NCBI GenBank assembly: GCA_023935145.1
Contig: CM043698.1
Span: forward strand, 143,014,001-143,078,000
Length of the DNA: 64,000 bases
Direction of reading: 5' to 3'
Origin: Bretschneidera sinensis
Lineage: Eukaryota > Streptophyta > Magnoliopsida > Brassicales > Akaniaceae
A program made the position numbers and the translations under genes. Under the pieces are notes generated by a model that saw only the letters and a program-made list of their open reading frames with translations, searched no databases and was not told the origin of the DNA. Position 1 is the first letter of the stretch, and the number at the start of each line of letters is the position of its first letter. Below, piece after piece: positions 22,051 to 37,349 of this stretch.

Positions 22051-24207
22051 ATGTGTTGACAAGCTCTTTTACACCACATTTCATTTGATTTGTGGATTAA
22101 ATAATGGAGAAAGCAGCAAGCCCATTTACCTGATATTCTATTAGTAAAGGGCTTACAGAGATCATCAAATTCAGATTATACACACATAAGAAAGATAAAG
22201 CATGAGAATTTTGTTTACATTAAGAAACTAATAGTATACCTATGTAATTTAGTAACTTCCTTATCTAAAATGCCTCTGCAGTACATAACTTCCAAAGAAG
22301 GTCTTACCATAGTCATAAAAGGACAAATATTTTATATGTAATAAGTAAATTATTTCTTTGTAATATGTGTTGGACTAACTAACTAATTTCATAATTTAGC
22401 ACTCACACACTCACATACTTGCAACATAATGTTGGTAACACAACATCCAAACTACATAGTTAAATTTTATCAATTCAATCTATTGCAGACTTTGCATAAC
22501 AGTGATAATATTAACTGAGCAGAAGTCATATAGGTCTACGTGTATCATAAGACATGAATAGCCAAACACGTGCGTGAAAAATTTACAACCAACAGCCTAG
22601 CAAACATTAGCTAAATGCATTCAGAACTTGATGAGGCTTTTTGAATCGAAACAATCATTTCATTGTATTATTGGTATCTATCTATTTTCCTACCTTTTAA
22701 CCCTAATGACCTGAAAAATTAATAAATTCACTATTCAATAAAAAAAAAGTATACTCAACAAAAGGGTAATGGAAAGGGGAAGTAGAGTGAAGAGAAACAA
22801 TTTTAGGCAATAATTCTTTGGAGGACAGAAACTACCAATTTAATACTACAATCCAGTTCAAAATGACAAAGTGGTTGCAGCATTATTCTAAATAGAACAA
22901 AACCGATGTTGTTATAATATGTGAAGCTAGAACAAGATCATTTCACAACAAAACTATGAATAAAAAATGGTAACTTTATAAAAAAATGGAGAAACGGTGA
23001 GGTTAACATTTACCAACCATGCTGAAAAACAGTTTTGCTTACCTTTTTCTTTTCCTGATAGTACGAAGAAAATAAATCATTCTTGAAAAAATAAATACTA
23101 TTAACACAAATTCCAGTACATAACTTGGGCTAAATTCAATTTTTTTTTGTAGTGCTATCAAGGCGGTGTCAAATTCATTTTAAGCTAAGAGGAAAAGTTT
23201 CTCTGTTTGATTGTTAATTAACTATTTAATTCGCATTAAACTTGGTCGTGCTTAATGATGGGTTGCATATATGAATTTTTCAGCATAGAACATAAATTTA
23301 TGTATCATATATCCTTTTCTTTTGAAAATTATAAATCATTTAATATATACCTATTTAACTCTCTTGTCCACAAATTCAAAGCATGAGCAATAATGACTAC
23401 AGCAGGAAGAAGTTAAAAAAGAAGGAACTACAACATATCAATGGCCTAATAATATACGGGTTTTCTTCCTCCTTCACTGAGAACCATTCTGCCTTCTTCC
23501 AAACAGGAAAAAAATTTGAATTGTGAATTGGATGAGTTTTCCACGGATCACATATCACAAGATCTAATGATTTGGGAAATTGATGATACTTTTAGTTTTA
23601 GCTAATTAATTTGAGGTGGAGTCTTGAGAAAGAAAGCAAGAGTACCATCAGTAATAAGGTCTATCGCGGTAAACCTTCCACTGTTTGTTAATAAAACTGA
23701 ACGACTAGAGGGACATAAAAGATGGATTCTATCAAGTATAAACTTGTTCTAATCTAAGGTAGTACGCTCATGAGCTTGACCATATTTCACTATCAAGAAA
23801 TTATTGAAGACTCCCATCTTCAAGTTTGACACAAACATAGGTACATAGTTTAGTTCTTCCTAAGTCGGGAACGAGTGTCAATCATTTATTCCAAAAAAAA
23901 TGTAAGGAGAGTGGGAGTTACTATTGCACCTTCCTTAAGGCCACCCTGTTAGACTTACTTTGGTTACTAGAACTACATTGCAGTGAAGAGACAACTTCAA
24001 AAATGTTCAACTCTATAGCATTCAAAAAGGTTTCTATATGATTTCTATAAAACACGAAAACGAGTTCACCACCATAAGATATTAGTGGTTGTTAGCTATT
24101 ATAATTTCACTAAAAATATATCACAATTAGCATCAAAATTTTTAACAAAATTTTTTTGCTGCAAAAACTATAGTTTTTTTTTTTTTTTAGTGAAATTTTA
24201 TTTCATT

Positions 24208-24370
24208 GCACCAAACTTAACTCATTGCAACATCATTGCTTTCTGTTGCCATATTCTTAATCTACTGCAGCATCCTGGTGTCCTGGTGCTACTCGTCTAG
24301 CTTATGGCAGCATTTTTTTTCATGCTGCTCTTAACCTATTGCAACATCATTATTTCTTGTTGCTATATAA
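24208..24370. repeat. Degenerate TTGCAACATC minisatellite (copy C intron)
   Basis: Same 34-40 bp repeat as at 9071, with changes such as CATCCTGGTGTCCTGGTGC. Confidence 0.45.
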
Positions 24371-26667
24371 CAAATTTCATTCGGGTTACCCTCCAAGCCA
24401 AGAACAGATTCTTTTAAGTTATTTCACCATTCCAAGATCAAAACCCTTTTCATGCAGTTCTCATGTTGCCCACACCGATTCTTTTTTTGCCGGGGTGTTG
24501 GAGTGTTATCATGAATTCACTCCTACCCAATTAAACAATTTATACAAGAATTACATCATCAAAATACAAAGAGAACACGAAAACTGAAAATTATCAACAT
24601 CAACATTAAAAATAAAAGCTATGGAGCTGGCAACTAGTGCTGGTAAATGACAGCAACAAGAACAATTTCAAGAGGGATCACTCCCCTCCTTTCCTTTATC
24701 ATTCCTCTGTGCAACTTCTACAATCTATAGTTCTTCCAGTTTCAACTATCACAAACACTAAGCAACACAAGTATAGAAGGGACAACTACAGCAGTTGTCA
24801 CATAGACTTCCTGCCCTTTACTTTTTCTGCTTCGTCTTCAACATGATTAAAAAGGACAGTTTTGAAAAAAAAAACTGCAACAATCATGGAACAAGAGTGA
24901 AGTGGAAAACAAGAGCCCCATACCATTATCCTATAATTAACTCCATCGGACAATTCAAACAGTGAGAAATATTACCAAATCATATATTCATAGTTATAAG
25001 CACAATTTTTTGATAATTAAAATGTATAAATAGAAAGAAACACGCACTAAGGGAGTGCAACCCATGTACAAGGCCATAGTTATAAACACAATAGACGAAA
25101 GAAAATGGAATAATTGTAGTGATCCGTCATAAAATATATGCAATTCAATATTGAATAAATGAATATGACATTAGATGTTTGAATAACCAAAAAGGAGATT
25201 ACTGAAGAAAAAAATGGCATCACTAAAATGATAAACTGGTTCAAGCAGAATATAAGATGACAACTACATACTTTATTGACAACTAATTAAGGTGCTTTGT
25301 GTTTCAATCACCTTAATGCACTTCTTACTAACAATGGATCCATTAAATCATTACTTATGATGTTATTCACATTTTCAAAAATTTTATCAACACAGACTAT
25401 TGCACATGAAGTATAACTTCCTACTTTGTTGCTATATATATCCACTTATAATGCCAAACAGCTAATAGAACCATAAAAAGGAAAACCAAGATAATATCTC
25501 AAGCAATTTTTTGCTTTAGATGAAACAACTGAGCCGTGCAACTCCAAAATGAGACATAATAACTGCATAAAAGTACAAATCTAAAAATTCCTATGATAAA
25601 ATCCACCAATATGAAGATAGTAAAAGTACAATAAGTCCATCCAGAAAAAAAAAGTTGTGCAAAGAAAAGGTTCATAAAGACTCACAAAGGCATGACATTT
25701 ATCAAGTCAATATTAAGGCATATATATTACAAGTTTATTCATCAGTTTCAAAATAGTAAAATAAATTATTTTAATAGACAGTAAACCAATACGCACCCAT
25801 TAGAAATATTGAAACAATCCCAACAATAAAAATCAGAGATATCAAAAAAAAAAAAAAAAATTTGAAAACCACATAATTAAATTTCTTTGGAAAAAAATTG
25901 TAGATCATAATCATCGTTGTGAGGCTTGCCTTCTTTTAGAAGGAACCTAAGATAATTAAATTTTTGCTATCTTATTATACATAAAAAAGGAATCGTTCAG
26001 GGGTAAAAATAATCATCAAAAGCAAGATAACAGAAATGACATCGAAAATAAAATGAGAGAGAAATAAAAACAAGTAAAATGCTTACGCGCATCGATCACA
26101 GATCATGGCATAACCTCCACTAGTCCGCCAGCCTTGTCTGGGTTCAATAGAGAAATAGTGACAATAAAAACAGGTCAATCCCATTGGTGATGAGGAGGTT
26201 GAAGAAGAAACATCCATTGAATAAACTGAAAAAACTGAAAAATAGCCTTTTGTTTTTTTTTTCTTCTCTTTTGTTCTCTTTTTCTGTGTGGTAGTGAACC
26301 TGTGCAGATAGAGAGAAAGAAGCGGAGAGTGAGAGATAGAGAGAAGTACCTATTTGGTATAAAGTGCTTTGATAGAGACATAATGAGAAGGAAAAAGATG
26401 GTCAATTTTGCAGTCATGACAGCAGTCAAGGTCCACTGAACCAAGAGGATAAGTTGAGAAGAATTTCAAACTATTTAAGAAACATTTTTTTTAATATCCA
26501 AATTAGATGATTGGATTTTTGAGAATGTGAAATCAAACGGTTAGGATTCATTTTGTAAGTGAAGTCCAAATTAGCAGAATTGCCAAATATGAAAATTCAA
26601 ATTGGTTTTTTGATTAACATGAAACAATATGAGTATCAAGTGGGCAATTTGCCACTTTTGTAAATAG

Positions 26668-27055
26668 AGTTATTAAGGTGCTAATAACGCCTCAAAAACA
26701 TAACTTAGCATGACAAATGAGATAAAAAGGTACTTTGTATTTTCTTACCAATTGGCCGCCATTCGGTTCAATGCACCAGCCAAGTTTGTCCTGTTATGAC
26801 CAAAAGGGATCAAAATTGAACTCAACTTGACTGCTTCTCTGGCCATGTCTGTAACTGCAGAAATGAGTAAATGAAATGCTGCAATTGTTTATAGATAAAG
26901 TCGTTTGCAAAAATTTTCTCTACGGTTTTACAAGGGATTTTCTCGCTAACCAAACAGCAACAGGAAGTTTTAAAGAACGATGTTGAAATTGCGATAGAGA
27001 GAGTTTACTGGCAACGACACATTTTTCAAAATATGGGCTGCTGGGACGTACATAG
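26668..27055 (-). other. 388-bp optional upstream segment (copy C) with a mini-exon-like piece
   Basis: Present upstream of copies C, D and F but absent upstream of A and E, where the flanks join at TAAATAG/TCAAT. Inside it, 26,749-26,790 is a 42-base open piece on the minus strand with a consensus AG before it and GTAAG after it (reading DKLGWCIEPNGGQL), followed upstream by another open stretch. It could be an upstream exon of the VAL-like transcript, a remnant of a neighbouring gene, or chance. Confidence 0.4.
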
Positions 27056-29689
27056 TCAATATGGGCTACTAGATGATCGGGCTTATTGAAGTTAGTGGGC
27101 AGATGGTCAATTTGCTCTTTTAAAATTAAAAAATAGAAAAATCAGATGAAGTCCTTGAAGTTTAATATAAAATCAAATCAACAAACATCAAAGTTTAGGG
27201 TAAAAATATTTTAAGTAATAATTGCATACGCAATCCAAACATCGAGAAAAACTTTCTGCAAAACTCAATCATAATTGTATGAAAATTTGTGTGGTAATTA
27301 CCATTTAAATTTTCAGAGTGTTCAAAGCGAGTGTTTAAATATTACTACTCAAACAATTTAAAGAGAACAACCATTAATTGTTGGTTGCATAACCACATGA
27401 TAAACTCTTAATAATTACTAGAATTCACTTTGTTTAAACAAAGAAACGCAATTAAAATAACATATGTTCAAAGCTAATGGAGGTATAATTTAATATGAGT
27501 AATTCCATAAACTCATATCTTAAACGAGTAATTCGGTAGCAAGTACTCACTACTTAAACATTTGAATTTTCTAAATATATTGTGTTGCTTACGTGGATTT
27601 TTTTTCTTCATTTTATTGAATTTTTAATGATGCTATCCATTTATTATAATTTCTCTTAATTATCTCCTAAAATTTGATTGTCTAACTTTGAAATAGTTCA
27701 AAAATTATTTGATAACATTTTTTAATTGTTAAAGATTGATTATTTTATTCGAATATAAAATATTAGATTAATATTTTAATTACTTTGACATACACAATAA
27801 ATATTTTATCAGTTTGAGATCATTTAAAGAGCGATTTACAAAGATACTGTTATTGTATTCATAAAATACAAGAAAATAAAATCTTTGATTAAAATTTTAA
27901 GGGGTAGTGATATTGACACTCCATGAATAGTTATCAGCACTCTATTTTTTTCTTTTAAAACTTACAATAGTGCCCATAATAAAAGTTAGATACATAATTT
28001 GACTTCTAAATTATAATTACTACCACGAATTCTCTTTACAAGATTCTATGATACAAAATATTATATTAATTACATTCTTTATTCGTTTTTTTTTCTACTT
28101 TTCTCTGTTTTGTTTTCTTCCGTTTTTCCTTCAATTTTTGTTAGAGACACGAATTAAACTTTTACGTGAAAAATATTGATCCCACTGAATGCAAATGATC
28201 CAACTTCTGACAATCTTATTAATATTTACTATTTTCAGCTAATAATTCTAATTAAGTTGATTAATAAGAGCCATTAATTCTATAATCTTGAGAGTTATTA
28301 ATATTCAATGTAGAACACATATTCCGTAAATTGAATATCTAATATTATGAAAAAGGTGAAGAAAGAATTAAAATTAATATTACAGGGTTGAAGACAAAGA
28401 TTTTGATAATAGAAGAACCGAAACACTGTTGGAGCTTTTGGATACCCTAATTTTTTAGTAAAACCTTTTGTGTTCAACTACATAAGGAGTCATTTTGTTG
28501 TTAGAGACATTTTAATTTGACATGATTTACTTTTACTCTATGAAGAACCGAGATGATGAGATAGTGAGGGTAAAGATTTTGGGATGAAGAAAGTATAATT
28601 AATAGAAATTTTTGTATTATAAAAACTTCTAAAGAATATAAATGACAGTAATGGTATTTCAAAGTCAAAAGAGCACATAACTTTAATTAGGGGTATTATT
28701 GTAAGTTTTAGAAACAAAAAAAAATAATAATCAGAATGCCAATAATTAAAGATTTATGGAGTGTCGATATCGCTATCCATATTTTATTTGCTTACACAAA
28801 CATGAAATAATATTTATTATATAAATTAAAGTGTATTTCATCTTACACAAGACCCAATCCCATCAAAGACCTTATATTTTGTCAAGGAATTTCGTATTTA
28901 AATTTAAATATGATTTATTATTAAGATAGTTTTATCAATGTCTTATTTAATATAATCATTATAGTATTAAAAGTTCATATGCATTCAATACTATCAATTA
29001 TTTAAAACTCAATTTAATTTTGATGGTATGCACAAAATTTAGTTCCCTTTTGAGATTGAACAAGTTTCCCAATCAGTATTAGGTGTAGTATAAGATGCCA
29101 CTGTGACTCAAATAATTTAAAATTTCAGTTTAAAAATTCTTATCCTCCATCAAACTTAAATAATTCCCTCCAGCCTGCAACGAGAGAGTTTTTTGTAATT
29201 TAATATTTCTATTATTAGAGAGAAAGGAAGCAGAGAAGGATGGAGATAGAAAACTTTCTAGGGTTGTTTTTTTATAAGAAAAAAAGTGTAGAACAAAGGA
29301 CTATGTACAAGATGGGCTTCAATAAAATCTATACAGTGAATCTCATTTACAAAATAGTTTCCTCCAGCCAAAAAAAGAGAGTATTAAGCCGACAATCTTT
29401 AAGAAAATAAATCGATCTTTCCACCCTGTCAAAAAGCTCTCCTATTACTTTATAAGCTAACCACAAATGGAGGATGGGATCAACGTGATGTGCTTCTTCT
29501 TTTCACCTGAAGATTGAAAAATTGTTCCATGCCCAAATCTCCTGAACCACAGACTGACTACTCAAGGCAAAAAAGCCCCAAAATCTGATAAATTTAAAAC
29601 ACTGAAAAACAGCCCGATAAGCCATGCATTTGTCATTGATTTGACTACTTCCGTACCACTCCTAGAAATGAGTCATATAGGCAATATGT

Positions 29690-29900
29690 AGGGCTGTAAA
29701 TCAGTTCAGGCCGCCCGCGCTCGACTTTTAGCTCACTCAAACTCGCTTATAACGCTTCATGAGCCAATCTCGAGCAGAATTTTAGCTCATAAAATTCTTG
29801 GTCTGAGCATGAGAATAGTGTGGCTTGCCTCAATAATGCTCGAGCATTTTAAGCTCGTTCCTTTCCAAGCTGAGCAATCAATACAATTCGTCTCAGCTCG
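29690..29900. repeat. GAGCTCG-rich dispersed repeat, copy 2
   Basis: Same element as at 3178-3385; begins GGGCTGTAAATCAG and is located below the 3' end of copy D. Confidence 0.5.
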
Positions 29901-30255
29901 ATTTAAATTAAAATATGAATATATTTCTATACTGTTATACTTATATAAAACTCCCATACAAGTTTTACAATATACGAAATAAAAGTCAACTTTACTTCAA
30001 GGGAAAAACTTACATTTAAAATAAAAAAGGGAAAAGCTTACATAAAAAAGTACTTCAAGCAAAAAACTACCATATATATAGTCTTATATAGTTACTAGGG
30101 TTTTTACGTTCAACTCTTCTTTTTGTCATTGAGCTCAATATCATATCTCATAACAATATCATACTTATACCATTTCAGGTCCAAGGTACAACTGCACCCC
30201 CAAAATAAACTCTAAACAATGGCTTAAACCTTCTAAGAGTAGTTACTTTATCACG

Positions 30256-33200
30256 CTAGAGCTTCTGATTCGATCCAGCAGCTTGGGCCTTTTGTAGTCC
30301 TATGACCAGTTTCCCCTCTGGTTCCTTCAGATAAAATGTAACTGCAAAGTCCACCACTCATGGTCACTATCTCTTCATACATCAAATAGTAACTCACAAA
30401 TGCATTAAGTAAACACTTTAAAAACTTTCAAAATGTTTTTCAGGTAAGATATAGAAAACTATTAAAGATTAATCAAGGTGCATGAAAGAAAGAACTAAAA
30501 TGATACTGCTATTATTTAGCAAATTTAAATATGTAATTTCATTACACAGGATCACTAGAAAGTGAAATGTGTTTATATATGCAAAATTGAGCTCAAAATA
30601 ACTACTTGATTGTGACTAAAAGAGTAAGATGTGATGGCAGAAATAAGAGTGATAATTCAAATTAGAAAACATAATTATCAAGATTGCCTGAGCATTACTG
30701 AAGCTAGAATTACATGAATTACCTTTGTCACCGGGTTTACCATCCATCAAAGTCATGTACCCTCTGAGCCCTTCTAAGTTGTAAGTCTTGCTGCTATTGA
30801 GAGGCCGAGAGTAGTAGTTAAACTGCCACTCAAGGCCTGTTGTATCCTGGACTCTAATTGGAATTCGTTGCCCCGCAGAAATTTTAGGGAAGAAAGCCTG
30901 CATTATTTAGTATCTATTACCACAAAAGAGTTTAAATCCAAGGTCTACAAGACACTATAACAAGACTCTATGTCATTTCTCATGAATCAATTAGTTTAAT
31001 GACCATGCAGAGCCATTAAAGAAAAGGGAAACTGGTAGAGGGGAGTAGCCTTTCTACTTTCCTCCTCCCTAAGCATGGTTTTAGTTATTACAATCATCAT
31101 CATCTTAACATAAAGACTTACCTCCGCATGCTTTTTCGGAATCAACATGCGACCCGTCCTGGGATCAGAATCAGTTGCAGTCAAGATTTTATTGAATAAA
31201 GAGACAAGTTGATGCTCTCTGGCTTCTATAGGCTTCTGACCATTTGGTTCAGAGGTTGATGATGTTGGATCGGCCCCACAGTTTCCTGCAACTGAACACC
31301 AACATAGAGTTAGTAGTCAATGAAAAACAATGATCATCCAGTATAACAGCTTAAAATTGCAAGCTATAAATATACTTTTTGAAAAAAAAAGACCGCACTT
31401 CAGTGGAATCATAACTGGTGATGTAGAACCACAAGCATAGTATCAACAGAGAGGGAGAAGAATTAAAAAGAAACCAAGAAACAAATACGGTGGAAATAAC
31501 AGTGGAATCACAAAAAACCTCAAAAATAGGTATTTATTCGTCAACCAATGCACTACTGTCGAAAACATAATAGAGTGCTCTTATATATGCACAAAAACCT
31601 AACTATAAAAGGAAACAAAATATTAAGTCCTCAAACAAATCAAAATCCCTCAAATAGAATCCCTAATTTTAAACCTATTTCTGTAATATTCCGTTTAAAA
31701 TCCTTGATCAGTACTCCATAGTAATCACCCTTCTAGATAGAAGAGTCAGAAAGAAACACACAACTCTATGTTACTTCCTTGGTTTCTCACCGACAAGAAA
31801 AAAGAAAGAAGACTCTGAGCCCGCAATAGGTCACATTTAAATTCAAGCCAAATTGGGTAGAACATTTAGCATAAGCTAAAAGCCTTTCAGTCCATCCAGG
31901 GTTTTTATAATTTTCGAACTTATCTCCACCTTCCTTTAAACCAAAGAGAGCAAAATAAAGGAATTTATCTTCCTTCCTCCTTAAAGCAATAAAATAAAGT
32001 TTTCCTCTTCTATAAGACATTTTTTATTCAAACAGTATATCAACATTTTCTTGTATAAAATCTGGCATGACAGCTTAGAGCTTCAACAGATTGATTGAAC
32101 AAATAGATTACCAATGTCCTTTAATTCCAATGATGGGGTAGACTGTGGCCCAGAAATTTCTCTGTCCAAGTGAACAGACAAGTCCACTCGAGAGGGGCCC
32201 CTCAATGATGAGCATTCCATGCATTCTATGCCACCGACATCCAATATTATATGTGTATATCTTGACATAATGCAACCACAGTGAATTGCCTGGGCAGGAA
32301 AATGAAGCATTAGCGTATAGAGAATATAGAGTAGTAATCAAAAGCGAGTTCTTTGATTAAGAATAATCAGGATATAAACCCACAGGAGAGAGACACAATA
32401 TGACCGCCCATAAAGGCCAGCAAGGGGAAAATGTGCAAAAGCAATAAAAAGTTCAAGATACCTTTTCGCAAGTAACACAATTTCTCCAGCCATCATCATT
32501 CAAGTGAAATATATTGCAAAATCTTCCCTCCTCATAAGCAGAGCTGAATTTGCAAAAGATTTAAGTCAATTAATCATAAACAGTGTGGGAAAGGAAGAAG
32601 ATTCAATCAAATTTATAATCCCATCACAAGCTTCACCATGAAGACAATAAAGACGCACAAATGAAAATAAAACGAGTACTTTGCCGGGAGTACAGACAAT
32701 TCATCTAATTGGAAATATTAAAATTTATAAACTTGTTCGCATGTGATGTGGAGTCAAAATCTAATTCTGCAACTAAGATCCCTCCAGAATATAAAGTTAT
32801 GCACTAAAGGTGATCACACCAAATAGGGGCAGTTATGATAGAGGAGAGAAAAGAAGAAAAAGTAAAAGAAAGACAAAGAAACTTCGTTGGGAAAAACCTT
32901 ATTGAAACAACTTATGTTTGTGAATGGTGAAATATCTAAAAGATTTGCTTATGCAAAGTCATAAAGTTACTATTCATGTCTAACGCGTGCACGTACATGC
33001 GCGACAAAAGGATGCATGTGTACGTGCATGGGCACCCAAAACATACTCAAGCACACAATAACGTGTGTTGACAAAACAATATCTTCAATGAAACAAGCAT
33101 CAGGCACAGGCAACACCTTCTGGTGTAAGGAAAAGCAATAGACATAAGGAATAGAAATCTTAAAATAGACATAAGGAATAGAAATATGAACTTGAATATA

Positions 33201-36200
33201 TTAGAAATGTAATAAAATCGAATTGACGCCTGATGAAGAGACACATCTTTGAAAAAATCCTTTTCTCGCAAAGTGATGGAACAAATGAATAAAAAGAGAA
33301 AGAGGACCACTCATATCGTCAAACATCAAAAGACACGTAATATTACTTTTAGAGAAAAACTTAGATTAGATAGTTTAACACAATTCTTTTACGCCACATT
33401 TCTTTTGATTTGTGGATTAAATAATGGAGAAAGCAGCAAGCCCATTTACCTCATATTCTATTAGTAAAGGGCTTACAGAAATCATCAAATTCAGATTATA
33501 CACACATAAGAAAGATAAAGCATGAGAATTTTGTTTACATTAAGAAACTAATAGTATACCTATGTAATTCAATAACTTCCTTATCTAAAATGCCTCTTCA
33601 GTACATAACTTCCAAAGAAGGTCTTACCATAGTCATAAAAGGAAAAATATTTTATATGTAATAAGTAAATTATTTCTTTGTAATATGTGTTGGACTAACT
33701 AACTAATTTCATAATTTAGCACTCACACACTCACATACTTGCAATATAATGTTGGTAACACAACATCCAAACTACATATTTAAATTTTATCAATTCAATC
33801 TATTGCAGATTTTGCATAACAGTGATAATATTAACTGAGCAGAAGTCATACATGTCTGCATCTATAATAAGACATGAATAGCCAAACACTTGCGTGAAAA
33901 TTTTACAACCAACAGTAGCCCATAAAAGCCTAGCAAACATTAGCTAAATGCATTCAGAACTTGATGAGGCATTTTGAATCGAAACAATCATTTCATTGTA
34001 TTATTGGTATCTATCTATTTTCCTACCTTTTAACCCTAATGACCTGAAAAATTAATAATATTCACTATTCAATAAAAAAAAATTTATTCTCAACTAAAGG
34101 GTAATGGAAAGGGGAAGTAGAGTGAAGAGAAACGATTTTAGGCAATAATTCTTTGGAGGACAGAAACTACCAATTTAATACTACAATCCAGGTACAAAAT
34201 GACAAAGTGGTTGCAGCATTATTCTAAATAGAACAAAACCGATGTTGTTTTAATATATGAAGCTAGAACAAGATCATTTCACGACAAAACTATGAATGAA
34301 AAATGGTAACTTATTAAAAAAATGGAAAAACAGTAAGGTTAACATTTACCAACCATGCTGAAAAACGGTTTTGCTTACCTTTTTCTTTTCCTGATAGTAC
34401 GAAGAAAATAAATCATTCTTGAAAAAATAATACCATTAACACAAATTCCAGTACATAACTATGGCTAAATTCATTTTTTTTTTTTGTAGTGCTACCAAGG
34501 CGGTGTCAAATTCGTTTTAAGCTACGAGGAAAAGTTTCTCTGTTCAATTGATAATTAACTATTTAATTCGCATTAAACTTGGTCGTACTTAATGATGGGT
34601 TGAATATATGAATTTTTCAGCATAGAACATAAATTTATCTATCATATATCCTTTTCTTTTGAAAATTATAAATCATTTAATATATACCTATTTCACTCCC
34701 TTGTCCACAAATTCAAAGCATGAGCAATAATGACTACAGCAGGAAGAAGTTAAAAAAGAAGGAACTACAACACATCAATGGCCTAATAATATACTGGTTT
34801 TCTTCCTCCTTCGCTGAGAATCATTCTGCCTTCTTCCAAACAGGAAAAAAAAATGAATTGTGAATTGGATGAGTTTTCCACTGATCACATATCGCAAGAT
34901 CTAATGATTTGGGAAATTGATGATACTTTTAGTTTTAGCTAATTAATTTGAGGTGGAGTCTTGAGAAAGAAAGCAAGAGTACCATCAGTAATAAGGTCTA
35001 TTGCGGTAAACCTTCCACTGTTTGTTAATAAAACTGAACTACTAGGGGGACATAAAAGATGGATTCTATCTAGTATAAACTTGTTCTAATCTAAGTTAGT
35101 ACGCTCATGAGCTTGACCATATTTCACTGTCAAGAAATTATTGAAGACTCCCATCTTCAAGTTTGACACAAACATAGGTACATAGTTTAGTTCTTCCTAA
35201 GTCGGGAACGAGTGTCAATCATTTATTCCAAAAAAAATGTAAGGAGAGTGGGAGTTACTACTGCACCTTCCTTAAGGCCACCCTGTTAGACTTACTTTGG
35301 TTACTAGAACTACATTGCAGTGAAGAGACAACTTCAAAAATGTTCAACTCTATAGCATTCAAAAAGGTTTCTATATGATTTCTATAAAACACGAAAACGA
35401 TTTCACCACCATAAGATATTAGTGGTTGTTAGCTATTATAATTTCACTAAAAAGATATCGCAATTAGCATCAAATTTTTCAACAAAATTTATTTGCTTCA
35501 AAAACTATAGTGTTTTTTATTTTATTTTATTTTTTGTGTGTAATTTTATTTCATTGCACCAAACTTAACTCATTGCAACATCATTGCTTTCTGTTGCCAT
35601 ATTCTTAATCTACTGCAGTATCATGGTGTCATGGTGCTACTCGTCTAGCTTATGGCAGCATTTTTTTTCATGCTGCTCTTAACCTATTGCAACATCATTA
35701 TTTCTTGTTGCTATATAACAAATTTCATTCGGGTTACCCTCCAAGCCAAGAATAGATTCTTGTAAGTTATTTCACCCTTCCAAGATCAAAACCCTTTTCA
35801 TGCAGTTCTCATGTTGCCCACAGCATAAGGATCGTGATTATTTATTATCATTTTTGCATCCTTTCTCAAACAAAGTACAAGGTTATTTCAAAATATTTAG
35901 TTTCACTCGATACTGGATGATTGTTTAATACCTTAGGTTACCTATGTTTTGTACTATCTTGACAGTATTCATTCTTTCGTATTTGTAGATAAACATTAAC
36001 ATTGAACAATGCCGGCCCAAATTTTGATAATTGTTTTAAATAGAATATACAATTTCATAGTTTCATCACAATTAAAGTACATGTATGGACATTTTTTTAA
36101 CGAAATATGTACAAATAAAAGAATATGGTCCATTAAATCGTCGATAAATTTACATAATCTCACACAGATTTTTGTGCCACCTACAAAATTTTTATCAAAG

Positions 36201-37349
36201 GCAAGAGTTTTCCTTGTAATGTGTTTCGTCACACACCACATGAATGTGAATCCAAGATCCAAACACCCATAAAATAAGTCTTGAGCCTAATAGTGACAGC
36301 CTAAGAGAAAGAATCAATTGAAGAGGATCTCTATCACTGGACTAAAATCTTCTATTGGTAGCAAATCAGATACTTCATCTAACCTGTAAATGCACCGATT
36401 CTTTTTTTGCCGGGGTGTTGGAGTGTTATCGTGAATTCAATCTTACCCAATTAAACAATTTATACAAGAATTACATCATCAAAATACAAAGAGAACACAA
36501 AAACTGAAAATTATCAAGATCAACATTAAAAATAAAAGCTATGGAGCTGGCAACTAGTGCTGGTAAATGACAGCAACAAGAATAATTTCAAGAGAGATCA
36601 CTCCCCTCCTTTCCTTTATTATTCCTCTGTGCAACTTCTACAATCTATAGTTCTTCCAGTTTCAACTACCACAAACACTAAGCAACACCAGTATAGAAGG
36701 GACAACTACCGCAGTAGTCACATAGACTTCCTGCCCTTTACTCCTTCTGCTTCCTCTTCAACATGATTAAAAAGGACAGTTTTTAAAATAAAGAGAGCAA
36801 CAATCATGGAACAAGAGTGAAGTGGAAAACAAGAGCCCCGTACCATTACCCTATAATTAACTCCATGGGACAATTCAAACAGTGAGAAATATTACCTAAT
36901 CATAGATCATAGTTATAAGCACAATTTTTTGATAATTAAAATGTATAAATAGAAAGAAACACGCATCAAGGGGGTGCAACCCATGTACAAGGCCATAGTT
37001 ATAAACAAAATAGACGAAAGAAAAGGGAATAATTGTACTGATCCGTCATAAAATATATGCAATTCAATATTGAATAAATGAATATGACATTAGATGTTTG
37101 AATAACCAAAAAGGAGATTACTGAAGAATAATATGGCATCACTAAAATGACAAACTGGTTCAAACAGAATATAAGATGACAACTACATACTTTACTGACA
37201 ACTAATTAAGGTGCTTTGTGTTTCATTCACCTTAATGCACTTCTTACTAACAATGGATCCATTATATCGTTACTAATGATGTTATTCACATTTTCAAAAT
37301 TTTATCAACACAGACTATTGCACATGAAGTATAACTTCCTACTCTGTTG

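Larger units (their letters stand above)
21266..26217 (-). pseudogene. VAL-like gene copy C: exons 1-3 only, frameshifted
   Basis: Exon 1 at 26,087-26,217 is open (MDVSSSTSSSPMGLTCFYC...), with a GTAAGC donor. Exon 2 at 21,614-21,695 has an intact AG acceptor and keeps the zinc-ligand cysteines (WRSCVTCEK). Exon 3 at 21,266-21,441 is 176 bases rather than 178: TATATG of the other copies is TATG near 21,403, shifting the frame after SRYT. Exons 4-6, which encode the whole B3 domain, are missing because the array sequence ends at about 21,042. Intron 1 (21,696-26,086) is shorter than that of copy D because about 1.1 kb is missing near 24,475. At best a short PHD-L-only peptide could be made, so I call it a pseudogene. 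Confidence 0.85.
26218..30255. other. Intergenic region between copies C and D
   Basis: Upstream region of copy C followed by the 3' flank of copy D. It holds the CT-rich leader of copy C (about 26,240-26,345 on the minus strand), the 388-bp optional segment (26,668-27,055), AT-rich spacer, and a GAGCTCG-rich repeat (about 29,690-29,900). No gene supported. Confidence 0.55.

Noticed and set aside
36009..36272. Overlapping 87- and 88-codon frames on both strands in intron 1 of copy D
   Set aside because: Not open in the paralogous positions (9,530, 44,855, 53,535) and no recognisable motif.
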